Positions 33,405-42,476 are shown, numbered from the stretch's first letter. The stretch: 64,000 nucleotides of DNA from Trinickia diaoshuihuensis (GCF_003390925.1 NZ_QUBS01000084.1:62001-126000), one strand, 5' to 3'. Notes: generated by a model from the sequence alone, not told the origin. Translations and numbers: made by a program.

Positions 33405-34805
33405 TTATTCGCGTTCGATGTCGGAGCGCCGCAAGACTTCATCCAAGTAGATCACGGCATCGCTTTGCTGCCGGCTCGCCAGCGCGCGTTGCCGCAGCCC
33501 GTTCAACGCTTCGTCATGCCGGGCGAACGCAGCAGCCGCTTCGACGAGTTCGAACTGCAGCCCGTTGAGCAGGCTCGTTGGCGCGTACGTCATCGCCGCA
33601 TGATCGCGAGTGGGGGTGACGGTGTGCGGTGTGTCGGCTCTTGGCTCGGACAGCGAGAACAACGAAGCAAGGTCGTTTTCGGCTGCCCATTTGTCGCGCG
33701 CGGTTAGTGCCGGGAGTCCAAAACGTTTTTCAAGGAGCGCGAGAATCGCCGTATGGTCATGGACGCGCGAGTCGATCGTCATCCGCGGAATCAACGGGGA
33801 GATGACGATCGCGGGCACGCGAGCGCCAAGCCTCTCGAAGTTGAATTTGATCAGTTTGCCGTCTTCATCGTCGTCCTGGCCGATCTTGCCGTCGGGATTC
33901 ACGGTCTTCGGCGCCGGCGCGTGATCGTAGGTCCCGCCGCTCTCATCGTAGGTGATGACGATCGCCGTCTTCTCCCATAGCGTCGAGCGGCGCACCGCGT
34001 TGTAGATCGAAGCGATTAGCTTCTCGCCTTCGTGCATGTCGTTCGACGGATGCTGATCGTTCGCGCGAACGTCTCCATAGTTGAAATATCGCGGTTCGAT
34101 AAACGTGTAGTGGGGCAGCGTCCCTCGTTCGAGATCGCGCCAGAAATCCTTGATCGGCTTGAACTTCGCGTGGATCAACAGCGAAAGCATCGTCAGCGAT
34201 TGCGGGACGTCATGGAAATAAACCGTGCCGCTAAGGCCGCGCGTCTTCAGCAACTCGAATATCGTCCGAGACGCCGATACCTTCTGCGTGCCGCCCAAGT
34301 ACCCGTCGGAGGTGGCCGAGTGAACGAATCGCCGGTTCGGGCAGGTCGCCCCCGGCGCGGAGCTGAACCACTTGTCGCAGACGGCGAACTCGCGCGCAAG
34401 TGTCGTCAGCACGGGCAGGCGTTCCGGCGCGAAGCATTTCATGATGTCGGCCGGATTGCCCAGCACGCGCTGCTGATAATCGTAGACATACCCGTTGTTC
34501 GCCGGCGGCAGGTCGGGAAACCAGGCGAGTTCCTGCCGCGCCGCTTTGCTCAATCCGAACATTTGCGTGACGGCAGCCGGGTTGAAGCTGTGCCCGGGGT
34601 CGATGGGCGGATCGCTGTATGCCGCGTCGCGCGTCACCGTGTAGCGAGGCGATGCGGCATCGTTCGGATTCGCGGCGTTCGACTCGTGGCCCTGCAATCC
34701 GTCGATCGGATAATCGGGGGTTCTCATAAAACCGAGCACGTGGTCGAACGAACGATTCTCCAACATCAGCACGATGAAATGATCGATGCGATTCAATGCT
34801 GTCAC
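33405..34805 (-). CDS. Phosphoesterase family protein (phospholipase C/acid phosphatase type)
   Basis: A 466-residue member of the PF04185-type phosphoesterase family. The N-terminal metal-binding motif is FIVLMLENRSFDHVLG; the mid motif is ITYDESGGTYDHAPAP; the late motif is HDHTAILALLEKRFGLP. Relatives cleave phosphatidylcholine, sphingomyelin or simple phosphomonoesters, usually outside the cytoplasm. Here no Sec or Tat signal is present; the catalytic domain starts at residue 8. Substrate and export route are therefore open. It lies 114 bases after the ChW/TULIP-like gene, on the same strand. Confidence 0.88.
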   Translation of the reverse strand: MTALNRIDHFIVLMLENRSFDHVLGFMRTPDYPIDGLQGHESNAANPNDAASPRYTVTRDAAYSDPPIDPGHSFNPAAVTQMFGLSKAARQELAWFPDLPPANNGYVYDYQQRVLGNPADIMKCFAPERLPVLTTLAREFAVCDKWFSSAPGATCPNRRFVHSATSDGYLGGTQKVSASRTIFELLKTRGLSGTVYFHDVPQSLTMLSLLIHAKFKPIKDFWRDLERGTLPHYTFIEPRYFNYGDVRANDQHPSNDMHEGEKLIASIYNAVRRSTLWEKTAIVITYDESGGTYDHAPAPKTVNPDGKIGQDDDEDGKLIKFNFERLGARVPAIVISPLIPRMTIDSRVHDHTAILALLEKRFGLPALTARDKWAAENDLASLFSLSEPRADTPHTVTPTRDHAAMTYAPTSLLNGLQFELVEAAAAFARHDEALNGLRQRALASRQQSDAVIYLDEVLRRSDIERE

Positions 34806-34919
34806 GATGTTTCTCTCCGCATGAGCCGAGCCCTTTCTAGAGGCGATGCGGCCTGCGCATCGCGGGCAGGCCGAACGGCGGCTAGGTATGTGGGCAATGG
34901 TTTTGCCGCTGGCTACCGG

Positions 34920-37430
34920 CTAGTGAAGCTTGACGTCGACGTCGCCGCAGGCGAGCAGGAGCGGTTTTCGTCCGCTATCCTCCATGGAGTCCAGCGCGAG
35001 GCCTTGCAGCGTGATCGTGACCTTCCTTCCGCCGATCGTCGTGTTGATCTCGGGGATGGTGTACACGTCGAACTCCTTGCCGCCGAGGGCTAGCGTGACG
35101 GTAGCCATGACGACCGGATTGAAGGCGTTCAAGACGCCGCTGATCGCCTTGTCGACGAATGCCGGCAGGCCCCCGAAATGCCAGTTCACGACGATGAAGT
35201 CGAGGGACCGGAAAACGATTTTCACCTTGCGCTCCGGCGTGACGACGACGGACGCCGTGGCCAGCACATAGCCGTCGGCGTCCGCGCTGGGCCCGACACG
35301 GAGGAGTTTAAAATTGGCGCCCCCGGAGACATCGATTCGGACTTGGTACGTGTTGCCCCGGCTGCCCGAAACGATGAAGTTCGGATTCTTGAATTCCAGA
35401 TAGTATTCGGCCGAAACGGACCCTATGCCGATATTGGCGCTCCAGCGCTCACGCGGCGAAATGTCCTTTAAGAAGCTGGCGGCGACCGCGTCCAAGGCTG
35501 GGGTATCGACGCCGCAAAACAATTTCCGTTGAGGCCAGTGCGAGGCCGGCGGCGGAAACACCGTGTCGGGCACCATGCTGGTCGAGCCGAGCAAGTACGG
35601 CTGCTGCAGGGAAATGACCGGAGCGGCGAATTCGATGCCGTTCAGCTCGAGCTTGGGGATGGCAATGCGCTCTAGGATGTTGTTGTTCAAATAGAGGAGC
35701 AAGAGCGGCAAGAAGGCCGCATTAAGTGCCAATTCCAGCTTGATCCGGGTGATTTCGTCGACTTGCCCTTCTAGGATATGCAATACACCGGCATTCAGGT
35801 GAAGGGTCAAGCGGTTGTCAGGGTCGAAGTGGACCGCCGCCGACGCATCCAGTACCGCCTCCACTTCCGCCGTGATCGTGCCGCCGATCTTTAATTTCAC
35901 ATGCTCGGCGCGCGCCGAAAAACTCGCCGCGTTGGCTTGCCGCAGCACCGCTTGTTCCGTGGCGGAGACGGCCGTCATGCGCTCCAATTGTTGCTCGTAC
36001 AGCATGGACGGCTCGAGGCGCAATACCGGGGGCGTCGTGATGTCGAAGCCAACCGTGTCGAGGCCTTCGCGGCCCACGGTCAGCGATTCCCTGAACACGC
36101 TCGGATAGCAGCCTCGGTAAATGGCTTCAGCCACCCGGTTCAAGGCTGCCTCGTCCCCCCCGGCGACGACGTTGTAGGTTTGCACGGCGGTGCGCCACAA
36201 CTCGTTGTCCGCGCCGCAGGCCCACGGCCAAGTGAGTAGCGTGGTGCCGCGATCGAGATACGGCGGGTTGCCGCGCACGTTCAGCTTCAATTCCCAATCG
36301 GTCCAGCAATTGATCGCGTTGTACCGGCCGCGGACCGTGTCGTCGCGCCAAACGCAGTCGTCGAGTTTGGCGGTGCGGATTTCGGCGAGTACGGTCGGCT
36401 CGCGGCCACCGCCGCGAGCGATGCATTTGGTGGGGTCCGCTTTGCTGATCAGCAGATAACCTTGGCCCGCTTTGACCGGGCGCTTGTCCCAGCTTTGCCA
36501 TTTCTCGTCGCCGGGCACCTCGACCGTTACGGCGTTATTGAACGGACGGCCGGTGATGACCAGCATCCGTCCCGACTGCGCACGGGCCTTCGAGACGATG
36601 GACACGTAATTGGGCACTCGCTTGACGAGCTTGACTACGATGCCGATGAGCCCCAACGATTGTCCACGCGTTCCGCAAAACGCTCCATTCGCAAACCAGC
36701 CGGTCTCGCCGTCGTTCTGGTTGTACGCCATGTACATGACGTCGTATTCGGTGAACTTCTCCCCGGTCAGCTCGATCGCAAAACCTTCCACCGTCGCGCT
36801 TTGGCCGCGGCTGCCCGCGAACTCCCCGTCCTTGAGCCAACCCGTATCGCCCTTTTTGCTGACGTGGGCCATATAACGCAGTCCAACGCCCACGGGAGTC
36901 GGGAAGCTTATCTGAAAGCCTTCCAGGGGTTTGCTTGTGTCGTTGGTACCGGCCAACTCGCCCGGGCCCACCGTCATATCGCCGATGTTGTGCACGTGCA
37001 CGAGTACTTTGAATCGCGGTGTGAGCTTGACGACGATCGCGTAGAGGCTCTGCTTCTCGCCGCGCGTGCCGCAAAACTCGCCGTTCGAGCACCAGGCGGT
37101 TGCGTTGCCGTCTTCTTTGTACGCTTTGTACGAGATGTTGTATCGGTCGGCGTCGTCCCCGGTCAATTCAACTGCAAAGCCTTCCAAAGCGGACTTTCCG
37201 GCGCGGCTGCCGATAAACGTGCCCTCGTTGACCCAGCCCGTATCGCCGCTGCCGGCGAAATGTCCCATATAACGCAGCCCGAGACGAGCCGATTGGGAGA
37301 ACGTGATTTGAAAGCCGTCGACGGTTTTGCTCTTATCGCGTCCGCCGGCATACTCGTCAGGGCCGACGGTGACGTCCCCGATCCCTTCGACATAGACGAG
37401 CACTGTAAATTGAGGTGTGGTCATTTTCAT
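34920..37430 (-). CDS. ChW-repeat / beta-trefoil / TULIP-like multidomain protein
   Basis: This is an 836-residue protein. Residues 1-273 are two tandem copies of a 136-residue unit made of hydrophobic-W (ChW-like) repeats, seen as GDTGWVNEGTFIGSRAG and GDTGWLKDGEFAGSRGQ, each with a partner ending in CGTRG. Residues 274-415 resemble a ricin-type beta-trefoil (EKWQSW, LDDCVW, NELWRT). Residues 420-836 look like a TULIP/P47-type lipid-binding fold: long amphipathic strands, with ALNRVAEAIYRGCYPSVF near the start and VTITLQGLALDSMEDSG near the end. There is no signal peptide. I assign these by eye. It is upstream of the phosphoesterase gene and divergent from a two-component pair. Confidence 0.72.
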   Translation of the reverse strand: MKMTTPQFTVLVYVEGIGDVTVGPDEYAGGRDKSKTVDGFQITFSQSARLGLRYMGHFAGSGDTGWVNEGTFIGSRAGKSALEGFAVELTGDDADRYNISYKAYKEDGNATAWCSNGEFCGTRGEKQSLYAIVVKLTPRFKVLVHVHNIGDMTVGPGELAGTNDTSKPLEGFQISFPTPVGVGLRYMAHVSKKGDTGWLKDGEFAGSRGQSATVEGFAIELTGEKFTEYDVMYMAYNQNDGETGWFANGAFCGTRGQSLGLIGIVVKLVKRVPNYVSIVSKARAQSGRMLVITGRPFNNAVTVEVPGDEKWQSWDKRPVKAGQGYLLISKADPTKCIARGGGREPTVLAEIRTAKLDDCVWRDDTVRGRYNAINCWTDWELKLNVRGNPPYLDRGTTLLTWPWACGADNELWRTAVQTYNVVAGGDEAALNRVAEAIYRGCYPSVFRESLTVGREGLDTVGFDITTPPVLRLEPSMLYEQQLERMTAVSATEQAVLRQANAASFSARAEHVKLKIGGTITAEVEAVLDASAAVHFDPDNRLTLHLNAGVLHILEGQVDEITRIKLELALNAAFLPLLLLYLNNNILERIAIPKLELNGIEFAAPVISLQQPYLLGSTSMVPDTVFPPPASHWPQRKLFCGVDTPALDAVAASFLKDISPRERWSANIGIGSVSAEYYLEFKNPNFIVSGSRGNTYQVRIDVSGGANFKLLRVGPSADADGYVLATASVVVTPERKVKIVFRSLDFIVVNWHFGGLPAFVDKAISGVLNAFNPVVMATVTLALGGKEFDVYTIPEINTTIGGRKVTITLQGLALDSMEDSGRKPLLLACGDVDVKLH

Positions 37431-37592
37431 ATCTCATGGGCGTGCGCACCCGCTGCCGGGAGAATTGGCCATTGCTCGCAGCGGCGCACGCGTCGAATTG
37501 AATTGCCGATAGGTCGTTCCGGCGTGACGTAGCGGCCCCGTTTCCGTACTTTTTGTTTCGGCGAAGTATATTCAGGGGAATAGGTTCATCGC

Positions 37593-37612
37593 TGTAGCGC
37601 AAATGTGCTACA
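37593..37612. promoter_or_regulatory. Perfect dyad in the divergent intergenic region
   Basis: TGTAGC-N8-GCTACA, 20 bases, centred 43 bases before the response-regulator start codon and about 170 bases from the ChW/TULIP-like start. A TATATT (plus, 37567-37572) and a TATACT (minus, 37565-37570) overlap about 20 bases away. This looks like an operator that could serve one or both divergent promoters. Confidence 0.5.
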
Positions 37613-37645
37613 CGGATAGATCGGTCCCCCTTACAATTCGCCGCT

Positions 37646-38323
37646 ATGCCACCCACGCTTTCCGATTCCGCGCCAGCCACGATCCGCGTTGCGGTGGTCG
37701 AGGACGATGTCGGATTTAGCGCCGATCTTCGAGGCATCATCGAAGCGGCGCCGGATCTTCGTCTCGCCGGCCTCGTGGGAACGAAGGCCGACGCACTCGC
37801 CTTGTTGCGCGGGCCGTCGGCGGACGTCCTGCTCGTCGATCTCGGACTGCCGGACGGCTCGGGCATCGATGTCATCAGTGCGGCGGCTCGCGAATGGCCG
37901 CACTGCAACATCATGGTCAGTACCCATTTCGGCGACGAGTCGCACGTCATGCGCTCGATCGAGGCCGGCGCCGCGGGCTATCTGCTGAAGGATGGCTCCG
38001 CCGCTCGCATTGCAGACGAGATTCGCAGCGTTGCGAGCGGCGGCAGCCCCATCAGCCCGATCATCGCGCGCCAAGTTTTGTTGCGGTTGCAGCAAGGCGA
38101 GTCGGCTTCGGCGCCGCGAGCGCCTTCGCCGTTGTCAAGCCGTGAAGCACAAGTCTTGGATCTGATCATCAAGGGCTTTACGACACAGGAAATCGCCAAG
38201 TTGATGGCGCTGTCGCACTTTACGGTGCGCAGCTTCGTGCGGCGCATCTACAGCAAACTGAAGGTCACCTCCAAGGCGGAAGCCATATATGAAGCTAGAG
38301 CGCTCGGGCTGTCGCGCGAGTGA
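37646..38323 (+). CDS. NarL/LuxR-type response regulator
   Basis: A 225-residue two-domain regulator. The receiver has acidic residues VVEDD and phosphoacceptor Asp65 (VLLVDLGLPDGSG), with Lys in YLLKDGS. The C-terminal LuxR-type HTH is LSSREAQVLDLIIKGFTTQEIAKLMALS, continuing with the recognition helix HFTVRSFVRRIYSKLKV. The recognition helix reads HFTVRS rather than the common TVKTH form. It overlaps the next gene, a HisKA_3 kinase, by 35 bases, so they are a cognate pair. It is divergent from the ChW/TULIP-like operon, a plausible target. Confidence 0.92.
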   Translation: MPPTLSDSAPATIRVAVVEDDVGFSADLRGIIEAAPDLRLAGLVGTKADALALLRGPSADVLLVDLGLPDGSGIDVISAAAREWPHCNIMVSTHFGDESHVMRSIEAGAAGYLLKDGSAARIADEIRSVASGGSPISPIIARQVLLRLQQGESASAPRAPSPLSSREAQVLDLIIKGFTTQEIAKLMALSHFTVRSFVRRIYSKLKVTSKAEAIYEARALGLSRE

Positions 38324-40361
38324 CGAACGTTTGCGTGCGTCGCGCGGCGTTCGAATCGGGGATTGGCTGCGCCATGCGCGCGAGCGGGTGCGCCTGCGCG
38401 TGGGCCGCACTGCCGTGGCCACGGCAATGTTGTTGTTCGTGTCGATGGCATTGCTCGTCGGCGCGGGGCGTTGGTATCTCGCCGGCGACGGTTCAAGACG
38501 ATCGGACGCGCCTTTGCATTTGACCGAGGCGGACTGGCTGGTGACGGCGGCCAATGGGATGACCACCCCGCCGCACGTCGTCGACAGCGGCGCATTGCCG
38601 GGCACGTGGCGGCACACGGTGTTGCCGCGCGCCTTACCCCCGGCCGCGAGTAGCGATTTTGCCGGCGGACGCTCGCTGGCGGAGACCACGACCATCGGCA
38701 GCGTGACATGGATTCGCATCGCGACCCACGCGTCGCAGGTGTGGTTTGAACCGCTGGTGCTCTATGTCAGCCGCGTCAAAACCGACGGCACCGTCGCCGT
38801 TTATGTCGACGGTGCGCTGGCCTACCGCGCGCAGCGGCAGGGACCATTGTGGAATAGCTTGTTCGCGCCGCTATGGATCGAACTCGAGCGCCCCGACGGA
38901 GCGCCCCCGCCGCGCGAAATCCTGGTTCGACTCGAGCATACGCGCGTGACCGGCGTGGGCCTCGCGTCGATCTGGCTCGGCACGGCGGACGCTTTGCGCG
39001 GGCGCTATTACGCGCGTCAATGGCTGCAGCGGGAACTGCCGGCCATGCTGAGCGCCGCTTTTCTGATGGTGGGCGTCTTCTCTTTGTTCGTATGGTTCCG
39101 GCGCCGGGAAGAAACGGGCTATCTGCTGTTTTTCAATCTCGCGGCCACGTCGTTCGTCGCGCATCTGCATTACTACGCGGGGTTGCCTATCACCGACGAT
39201 TGGTTCGCATGGCTCACGCTCAACGCGCTTTTTTGGATGGTCGCGGTCGTCCATTTCTTCCTGTGCCAAACGCACGGGCGCTCGGTCCGTTGGCTGACCT
39301 GTGCCGTGGTGGGCGTAAGCGGATCGATTTCGGTGCTGACGTTGCCCCCCGTTGCGCTATTGCCGGTGCTGCCGAATACGCCGGTCATCGTGCCGTTGAT
39401 TTATGCGGTCGCGATCGTCATGAGCGCAGTGGTGGCAGCCATAGGCGTGACGGCCGGTTGGCGCCACTCGTGGGAAGCCAGGCTCGTCGCCGCCGCGGTG
39501 GGGCTATGCACGTTGCTCGGCATGTCCGATTGGGCGATGCACAACAATGTGGTGAGCCTGGAGGGGTGGTTTCTCGGCGCGTACATCAACGCCGCGACCT
39601 TCGGAGCGTTCGGGCTTCTCATTTATCGGCGCTACGTCAATGCGATCGTCGCGGTCGAGGAGCTCAACGTCAGCCTCGCCCAGCGTCTTGCCGCGCGGGA
39701 GGCCGAACTCGAAGAGAGCCACCGGCTGCTGCGCGAAGCGGAGCGCCGACGCACGATCAGCGATGAGCGTCGGCGGTTGATGCAGGATATGCACGACGGC
39801 TTGGGCTCGTCGTTGATCAGCGCGCTTCGTTCCGTGGAGCGCGGCGACACCAGCGGTCCTCGCGTCTCGCAGATTCTGAAAACATGTCTCGACGATTTGA
39901 AGCTGACGATCGATTCGATGGAGCCGGTGGAGGCCGATTTGCTGGCTTTGCTCGCGACGCTGCGGTTTCGCTTGGAGCCGCGGCTGGACGGTTCCGGCGT
40001 GACGCTGCGCTGGGACGTTCAGACGGTGCCTACGTTGCCGTGGCTCGATCCATCCAGCGCGCTGCATATTCTGCGTATCATCCAAGAGAGTATCGCCAAC
40101 ATTCTGGCGCATGCGCGCGCGACTGCGATCCGCGTGAGCACTTCGGTCGCGTCCGGCGGCGTGGAGGTGGTGATCGAAGACGACGGACGGGGATTTGACG
40201 TCGAACAAGCGTTGAGCACGGGGAAGGGGCGTGGCCTGCGCAACCAGCAACGGCGAGCCAGTGCAATCGAGGCAGACGTGCGCTGGAGTGTGGGGCCGCA
40301 AGGGACACGCTTTACGCTTTGGCTCCCGCTGCAGCGGGCAGCGGGGGCGTCCGTGACGTGA
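38289..40361 (+). CDS. Membrane sensor histidine kinase, 7TMR-DISM-like
   Basis: A 690-residue protein with an N-terminal anchor (about residues 43-60), a periplasmic jellyroll-like domain (about 75-245; VAVYVDGALAYRAQRQG), and a seven-helix region (about 250-455), as in 7TMR-DISM sensors. A coiled coil then leads to a HisKA_3 core (RRLMQDMHDGLGSSLIS) and a HATPase (IIQESIANILAHARA, DDGRGFDVE). The extracytoplasmic domain in such sensors often binds carbohydrate-like ligands; the ligand here is unknown. The start overlaps the regulator gene; the exact start codon is uncertain. Confidence 0.88.
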   Translation: MKLERSGCRASDERLRASRGVRIGDWLRHARERVRLRVGRTAVATAMLLFVSMALLVGAGRWYLAGDGSRRSDAPLHLTEADWLVTAANGMTTPPHVVDSGALPGTWRHTVLPRALPPAASSDFAGGRSLAETTTIGSVTWIRIATHASQVWFEPLVLYVSRVKTDGTVAVYVDGALAYRAQRQGPLWNSLFAPLWIELERPDGAPPPREILVRLEHTRVTGVGLASIWLGTADALRGRYYARQWLQRELPAMLSAAFLMVGVFSLFVWFRRREETGYLLFFNLAATSFVAHLHYYAGLPITDDWFAWLTLNALFWMVAVVHFFLCQTHGRSVRWLTCAVVGVSGSISVLTLPPVALLPVLPNTPVIVPLIYAVAIVMSAVVAAIGVTAGWRHSWEARLVAAAVGLCTLLGMSDWAMHNNVVSLEGWFLGAYINAATFGAFGLLIYRRYVNAIVAVEELNVSLAQRLAAREAELEESHRLLREAERRRTISDERRRLMQDMHDGLGSSLISALRSVERGDTSGPRVSQILKTCLDDLKLTIDSMEPVEADLLALLATLRFRLEPRLDGSGVTLRWDVQTVPTLPWLDPSSALHILRIIQESIANILAHARATAIRVSTSVASGGVEVVIEDDGRGFDVEQALSTGKGRGLRNQQRRASAIEADVRWSVGPQGTRFTLWLPLQRAAGASVT

Positions 40362-40394
40362 TGACGCCGTGGGCCGTGCTGCTTTGCCAAGTTG

Positions 40395-40826
40395 TTACCG
40401 CCCGCCGCTGCAATAGAACTTGCGTTTCAGCACTTCAAATGCTCGATTCTCCTGGCCCGGGCATAACTCTGTCGGGGATTGACCGCATCTGTCGGTCGAA
40501 CGCACCGCACCCATTGCATCCACAGCCTTCAAGCGAACGACGACCGGTGGCCGGGCAAGCAAGGGGTCGATCTTTCGCCGGAAAGCCTGATAGTGCTCCG
40601 TCTGCCGGTGCGCGGCGAGCGCATCGGGCGCCGCGAAAATCTCAAACAAGTGCAGCGTCGTGGGGGCGGATTCGCTCCGGTACAAATCGAACCGAATACA
40701 ACCCGGCTCAGCCCGCGTCGGTATGAGCGCTTCCTGCAGCGCGGCCATTACGGCCTCCTCGATCCCGGGGCGCGGCTCGAACGTCGCAAAAATGGTGACG
40801 CTGGTGTCATCGGTTTCTACGTTCAT
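40395..40826 (-). CDS. Antibiotic-biosynthesis-monooxygenase (ABM) domain protein
   Basis: A 143-residue protein with a ferredoxin-like ABM domain in the first 100 residues (VTIFATFEPRPGIEEAVMAALQ and HLFEIFAAPDALAAHRQTEHYQ). Such small proteins act as cofactor-free oxygenases or in quinol turnover. It is the third gene of a minus-strand group after the cupin and the intradiol dioxygenase. About 40 residues (VRSTDRCGQ to the end) extend beyond the usual domain, with two Cys. They may be a late stop or a small frameshift near the end of the gene. Confidence 0.8.
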   Translation of the reverse strand: MNVETDDTSVTIFATFEPRPGIEEAVMAALQEALIPTRAEPGCIRFDLYRSESAPTTLHLFEIFAAPDALAAHRQTEHYQAFRRKIDPLLARPPVVVRLKAVDAMGAVRSTDRCGQSPTELCPGQENRAFEVLKRKFYCSGGR

Positions 40827-40890
40827 GAACGATGAAAAACGAAAACGCTGCGAGCATCCGCAGCGTGAAAGCGTTATTGAAAAGACAGCT

Positions 40891-41805
40891 TCAAGGCAGC
40901 GGGCAAAGCGGCACACGCATCGTTCCCGGCTCGAGCTTGAGTTCGAGATTCAACACATAGCCGCCGTCCTCCTGCACGTCGAAGTGCTGCAATAGCGAGC
41001 CCACCGCACCGAACACGACGTCCCGATAGGCGTTGGGATCGTCCGCATCGAAGATTTGCGTCGCGAGTGTCTTGTAGCCTTCGGCGAGCACGATGAAATG
41101 CAGATGGGCCGGCCGCATGATGTCCCGCCGCTGCAAGCCGAGCAGCTTCCCGCAGGGACCGTCGACCGGTACCGCGTAACCGGCCGGGCGCACGCTATGG
41201 AACGAGAAACGCCCATCTTCATCGGTCTCGAAGCGCGCGCGCAGATTCATATCTTCCTGGTGCGGATCTTGATTCTCGTAGAGTCCTCCCGGGGACGCCT
41301 GCCAAGTCTCCACCCGCGCGTTGGGAATAGGGTGACCGTCTAGCGACACCACGCGGCCGTCGACGAACAATTTGTCCCCCGGCGTTTGCGCGCTCGCGAT
41401 TTGCGCGCCGTTCGGTCTCAGCGGTTGGTTTGCCCGCCAGAACGGGCCGATCAAAGCCGGCTCCGTGCCGCCCGCCGCAAGGGCTTTTTTAGCGTCGATG
41501 AGACCGACCAGCGTTGCCAGACCGAGAATGTCGGCCAGCAAGATCCCTTCGTGTTTTTCAGGCCCCGTCGCCTTGCCTATCTGCACGAGGAAGTCGATGC
41601 CTTCCTCCAATTCGGCGTAACTGAGCTGCACCTCGGAAGCGAATGCATGCAGGTGGCGCAGCAACGAATCGAGGATGTGTCGTAGGCGCGGATCGGCCGT
41701 CCGCTCGTTGGAGGCCAGCACCGCCGAAAGCAACGCCTCGGGCGTTGCCGGGATCGGCTGGCGAGGCTGATCGCTCGCAACGTTGCTAGGGTGTTCCATT
41801 TTCAT
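40891..41805 (-). CDS. Intradiol ring-cleavage dioxygenase
   Basis: A 304-residue non-haem Fe(III) enzyme with an N-terminal dimerisation domain (about 25-100) and a C-terminal catalytic barrel. The ligand Tyr residues are in SPGGLYENQDP and PAGYAVPVDGP, and the two His in RPAHLHFIV. The family opens catechols or hydroxyquinols between the hydroxyls. The N-terminal domain places it with catechol or hydroxyquinol 1,2-dioxygenases rather than protocatechuate enzymes. Substrate is not assignable: no muconate cycloisomerase or maleylacetate reductase is nearby. It is 43 bases after the cupin gene. Confidence 0.88.
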   Translation of the reverse strand: MKMEHPSNVASDQPRQPIPATPEALLSAVLASNERTADPRLRHILDSLLRHLHAFASEVQLSYAELEEGIDFLVQIGKATGPEKHEGILLADILGLATLVGLIDAKKALAAGGTEPALIGPFWRANQPLRPNGAQIASAQTPGDKLFVDGRVVSLDGHPIPNARVETWQASPGGLYENQDPHQEDMNLRARFETDEDGRFSFHSVRPAGYAVPVDGPCGKLLGLQRRDIMRPAHLHFIVLAEGYKTLATQIFDADDPNAYRDVVFGAVGSLLQHFDVQEDGGYVLNLELKLEPGTMRVPLCPLP

Positions 41806-41848
41806 TGACTCGCGCCTCTCGCATGTCCGTCCATGATGGCCCCTTGCA

Positions 41849-42379
41849 TCAAGCTTCGCTTTTCAGAAAGCCGGTTTCGTCGTACGCGAGCCCCGTGCCT
41901 GCCGCCGCCTTCAGTACATCCGGGTGCCACTCGATGCGGCCCACTTCCTCGTCCCGTCCGCCGACCACCGAGTACACCACCAGGTCATGATCGTTCGGAT
42001 TGCGAAAGCCTCGCATGACGCCGACCGGCATGGAGATGCAGTCCCACTGGTTGAGCTCGATCTGGTGTTCGCCGTGCTCACCCCAGAAGACGATCATTTT
42101 TCCGTTCAGCGGAAAAAAGACTTCCTCGGTCTTGTGCGAGTGCAGATTCGCCCCTTGGCCCGCCGGTACCTCGATCAGCGTAACACCGAAGCGATGCGCG
42201 CCTTGTATCGCCGGTTGTACTCCCTTGTTCTCGAGCACCCCGCGATTGATGAGCTTATAGAGCCGCTTGGTAAAGCCCGGCAGCCGGCTCTCGATGAATG
42301 TCTCCCCGTATGGTTCGACCTTGCCCCACCGCGCGACGCGCGTCGCTTCCATTTGCGCAGGCGTAATGTCCGTTGGCAT
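41849..42379 (-). CDS. Cupin-domain protein
   Basis: A 176-residue single-cupin protein. Metal-binding motif 1 is seen as GANLHSHKTEEVFFPLNGKM (two His and a Glu), and motif 2 is less conserved (CISMPVGVMRGFRNPN, without the usual His). It is first in the minus-strand group ahead of the ring-cleavage dioxygenase. It could be an isomerase, hydrolase or dioxygenase acting on the same substrate chain; the sequence does not decide. The two LysR-type boxes lie about 100-160 bases upstream of its start. Confidence 0.82.
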   Translation of the reverse strand: MPTDITPAQMEATRVARWGKVEPYGETFIESRLPGFTKRLYKLINRGVLENKGVQPAIQGAHRFGVTLIEVPAGQGANLHSHKTEEVFFPLNGKMIVFWGEHGEHQIELNQWDCISMPVGVMRGFRNPNDHDLVVYSVVGGRDEEVGRIEWHPDVLKAAAGTGLAYDETGFLKSEA

Positions 42380-42476
42380 GTTCTTCCTCGAATCAGTGGA
42401 TAATGACGGAACGAGCGTCCGTGAGGAAATGCTAGGGAGGCCGGCGCATCAAATCCAACACCATTTTTCTTCGGAG

